Positions 61,579 to 64,000 of a stretch of DNA of 64,000 nucleotides are shown here, in pieces; within the stretch, counting starts at the first letter, position 1, and each line of letters begins with the position of its first letter. A model generated the notes under the pieces. It had not been told where the DNA came from and ran no database searches. It saw nothing but the letters and a program-made list of their open reading frames with translations. This stretch comes from Rhynchopus euleeides (taxonomy: Eukaryota; Euglenozoa; Diplonemea; Diplonemida; Diplonemidae). The translations under genes were made by a program, and so were the position numbers. Location of the stretch: assembly GCA_963210315.1 (NCBI GenBank), contig OY723309.1, forward strand, positions 1,798,001 through 1,862,000. The letters run 5' to 3'.

Positions 61579-64000
61579 GATGTGCGGGTGGGTCACCGAC
61601 GCCCCGTCGCTCACCCCGCCGCACCGTGGGGTGGGTGCGCTGTCGCCGCTGCCCCCCGGGGGTGACTGGGCTGACAGCGACCCCCTCTCGGTGCTGGAGC
61701 TGCGCCTGGAGAACCACCTGGCTCGGCTGGACGCGCTGCTGGGGGACCACCTGCAGGCGGCGATGGATGAGGGCCGCCGCCTCTGCGCCTCCGGCACCGA
61801 TGCTCACACCGCTGCACTGCAGGACATCCAGGAGGCGGTGCGGGAGAAGGACACGCGCACCGAGATGATCATCGCACTGCAGGAGCAGGAGCTGCAGCAG
61901 AAGGATGACGAGCTCGCCGAATCCCTGCAGCGCGCAGCCGCGCTGCAGGCGGAGGCGGAGGCCCTGACGCGGGAGCTGCTGGGGAAGCGCGACGAGGTGC
62001 AGTTCCTGCTGTCGCGGCACAACGGCCTGCAGGAGGATGTGCTGCGGCAGACGGAGCGGGGCGACGCCCTCGAGAAGGCGCTCCGCACCCAGGCGGATGA
62101 GGCGGGGTGCCTGAGGCGCAGGGCTGACCAGCAGGGCGAGCAGCTGGCACTCAGCAGCAGCAAGCTGCGGGAGCATGTCGCCAACCACACGCGGCTGCAG
62201 GAGCGGACGGCGCATCTGCTGCGTCTGCTGCGGGATGACGCGGATGCGCAGGAGAGGCTGCGCTGCGACAACGCGGCTCTGACGGAGCTCGCCTCGACAC
62301 AGGCACACCAGCTGGAGGCGTGTGGGAAGGAGATCTCGCGGAAGAACGCCGTGGCGGAGCGGCTTCAGGAGGAGGTGCGCAGCCTCAGCTGCTCCCCGGC
62401 ACGCGGGGCGAGCGTGTCGCCAGGCGGGGCGTCGCCCGAGCCGCTCGCCAGGCTGCAGCATGAGGCGCGCACGCTGGAGACGCTCAACGAGCTGCAGATC
62501 TCGCAGCTGGAGGCGTGTGGGCGGGAGATCGCGCAACGCATCGCAGAGGAGAAGCGCCTCCGCGAGCGCGTCAGGGAGTTGGAGCGCACGCCGCGCAGCG
62601 CCCCAGCAGCCGCGGCATGGCAGCCGCTGCCTGAAGGGGGTGGCACGGTGCGCAAGGCCCTGCAGATGGACAGCGCCGACGAGGCGTACGGTGGTGGCGG
62701 CGGCGGTGCTGCGGGCGGGTCAGCCAAGGGGTGGGTCGGGGGGGAGCCGCGCCCCAGCCCTGCGGAGGCGTGCGACTTCTTCGGTGCACGCCAGAAGGGG
62801 CAGGGGGAGCCGGACACGCTGGACGAGGTGTTGGAGAGGTGTGCCAGCCGGGCGCTGAGCCCGACCCTGACGTCGTCCGTCAAGTCGGCGCAGGGGGATT
62901 CGCGGCTGGACACATCACTGGATCACACGCTGACGCCTGGCGCCGCGGCAGCGTCGGCGCCGCGGCCCTCGCCGGGGCCGACACCCGATGCGCTGGAGAA
63001 GATCCGGTTGCTGAAGCAGATCAACGAGGTGCACCTGCAGCAGATCGAGGAGGCGGTGAGAGAGATCGGGGCCCTGCGCACGGAGCTGCACGAAGCGGAG
63101 CAGCAGGTTGCAGAGCTGTCGGCCGAGCGGGAGGAGCTGCTGAACATCATCGAGGATGTGGCATTGGACGCAAACCCACCCTGTGGCAGCAGTGGGGGCA
63201 GCGAGGGTGACGGTGATGCTGACACCGAGTGTGGGGGGGAGAGTGTGGCCGACACGCCTGTGGTGTTCGGCACGCCCATCCGCCTGGACCTGTCGGAGGC
63301 GGTGGACCGCAGCCGCACCCACATCACACGCCTGTCGGAGGAGAACCGCGAGCTGCGCGTGCGGCTGGCAGTCGGCGGCACGACCCCTCCCCGCAGCGAG
63401 GCCGGCGGGGTGCCTGCCGAGGTGCAGGCCACGCCTGCCGCCATCACACAAGGCGTCAACACGACACCCTCAGCCGACCTCCACGCGGCGCACGCTGCGG
63501 AGGTGGCGCTGCTGCGCAGCGAGGCAGCGTCTGCCGCAGAGCAGGCCAGCCTTGCGGAGGCAGCCGCCGCCACTGCCGAGACACGCGCAGACGAGGCTGC
63601 TGACGCGCTGCAGGCGCTGCAGAGGGAGAATACAGACCTCCGCAGGCTGGTGGCGGAGCTGTCCGAGAAGGCAGATGACCACGACACCGTGGACCTGGCA
63701 CCGCTGTACCAGAAGCTGGTGGAGGCCAACAACGAGGTGGGTGTGCTGCGCATCGACAACGAGGCCCTGCGTGCGGAGGTGGAGCGTCTTTCGGCGCTCA
63801 AAACCCCCCCAGAGGAGCCGGAGCCGGAGGTGGCGGGGGTGACCGAGCTGCGCGACTGCGAAGCGATGACTGACGAGGCGGAGCCGCTGAACGAGTCACT
63901 CATTGCCGTGCTGACGGAGGAGGTGCGCCACCTCCGCACAGCCTCCGAGTCCCCGTCACGCCAGCCCGAGGGTGACGCTGTGCCCGAGGCTGATGCGCTG
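61579..64000 (+). CDS. Large coiled-coil protein, 3' end beyond window
   Basis: Open frame from ATG 61579 to the right edge, 807 codons with no stop; the frame is closed by a TGA at 61381 upstream. Three long coiled-coil blocks: about residues 40-290 (e.g. DIQEAVREKDTRTEMIIALQ, LRRRADQQGEQLALSSSKLR), about 470-530 (EKIRLLKQINEVHLQQIEEA), and from about 570 on (ITRLSEENRELRVRLA, LQALQRENTDLRRLVAEL). They are separated by Gly/Pro/Ser-rich linkers. QLEACGxEI is repeated in the first block. No motor, kinase or lipid-binding domain is visible. The layout suggests a cytoskeletal, basal-body or golgin-like scaffold, but that is inference. A start in an upstream exon spliced at 61509 is possible. Confidence 0.72.

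Noticed and set aside
1..64000. tRNA, rRNA or spliced-leader RNA genes
   Set aside because: Scanned by eye for T-loop words (GGTTCGA-type), 5S-like and U-snRNA cores; none had the surrounding structure.

Overview
The window looks like nuclear DNA of a protist. It is GC-rich, has GT-AG spliceosomal introns in at least four genes, wide intergenic spaces full of poly-C/poly-G runs, and many eukaryotic transposable elements. Several traits point towards Euglenozoa, perhaps a diplonemid, but this is inference. All eleven supported or likely cellular genes lie on the + strand. Eight of them have a pyrimidine tract plus AG shortly before the ATG, as expected for polycistronic transcription with trans-splicing. 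A receptor cyclase resembles trypanosomatid receptor cyclases, and one retroelement has the Gag - tyrosine recombinase - RT/RNase H order known from trypanosomatid VIPER/TATE elements. No spliced-leader RNA, tRNA or rRNA gene was found.

Cellular genes, left to right: GET4-like (1598-2662, two exons), TRAPPC12-like (3408-5656, three exons), an unknown 153-aa protein (10960-11421), a doubtful 40-aa ORF (11562-11684), a nucleotide-sugar transporter (11876-12985), a Bfr1-like coiled-coil protein (14786-16276), a receptor adenylyl cyclase with a degenerate 5'-nucleotidase ectodomain (19126-22155), a secreted metzincin with a ricin-B-like tail (33529-35106), a voltage-gated/CNBD potassium channel in about five exons (40050 to about 42754), an MMAA/MeaB-type GTPase (53062-54211, two exons), a triple-YbjQ protein (56815-58720, three exons), and a long coiled-coil protein running off the right edge (61579-64000). 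They span ER targeting, vesicle tethering, glycosylation, mRNA/ER biology, cAMP signalling, ion transport and cobalamin metabolism, with no shared pathway.

Mobile DNA makes up much of the rest. A 3.7-kb hAT transposon with perfect 8-bp target duplications (6136-9868) has a 976-bp non-autonomous partner (42844-43819). A VIPER-like YR retroelement has intact split direct repeats (26515-31235), and a solo relic of it lies at 46821-47112. A 3.3-kb element with long inverted repeats and no recognised transposase (35362-38706) is interrupted by a 1.0-kb element that has a second, inverted copy at 50158-51150. Two inverted 1151-bp foldback elements bracket the MMAA gene. Five ~109-bp MITEs are scattered through the window. 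The stretch 43.9-52.9 kb is almost entirely repeats: giant hairpins, a 10-bp-unit palindrome, a GGACATGTCC-rich array and AT-rich islands. A five-unit satellite lies at 59.36-60.18 kb.

Strongest leads: the nucleotidase-cyclase fusion, the complete VIPER-like element, the orphan 3.3-kb TIR element, the paired foldback elements around MMAA, and a compact structured-RNA candidate at 18731-18906.
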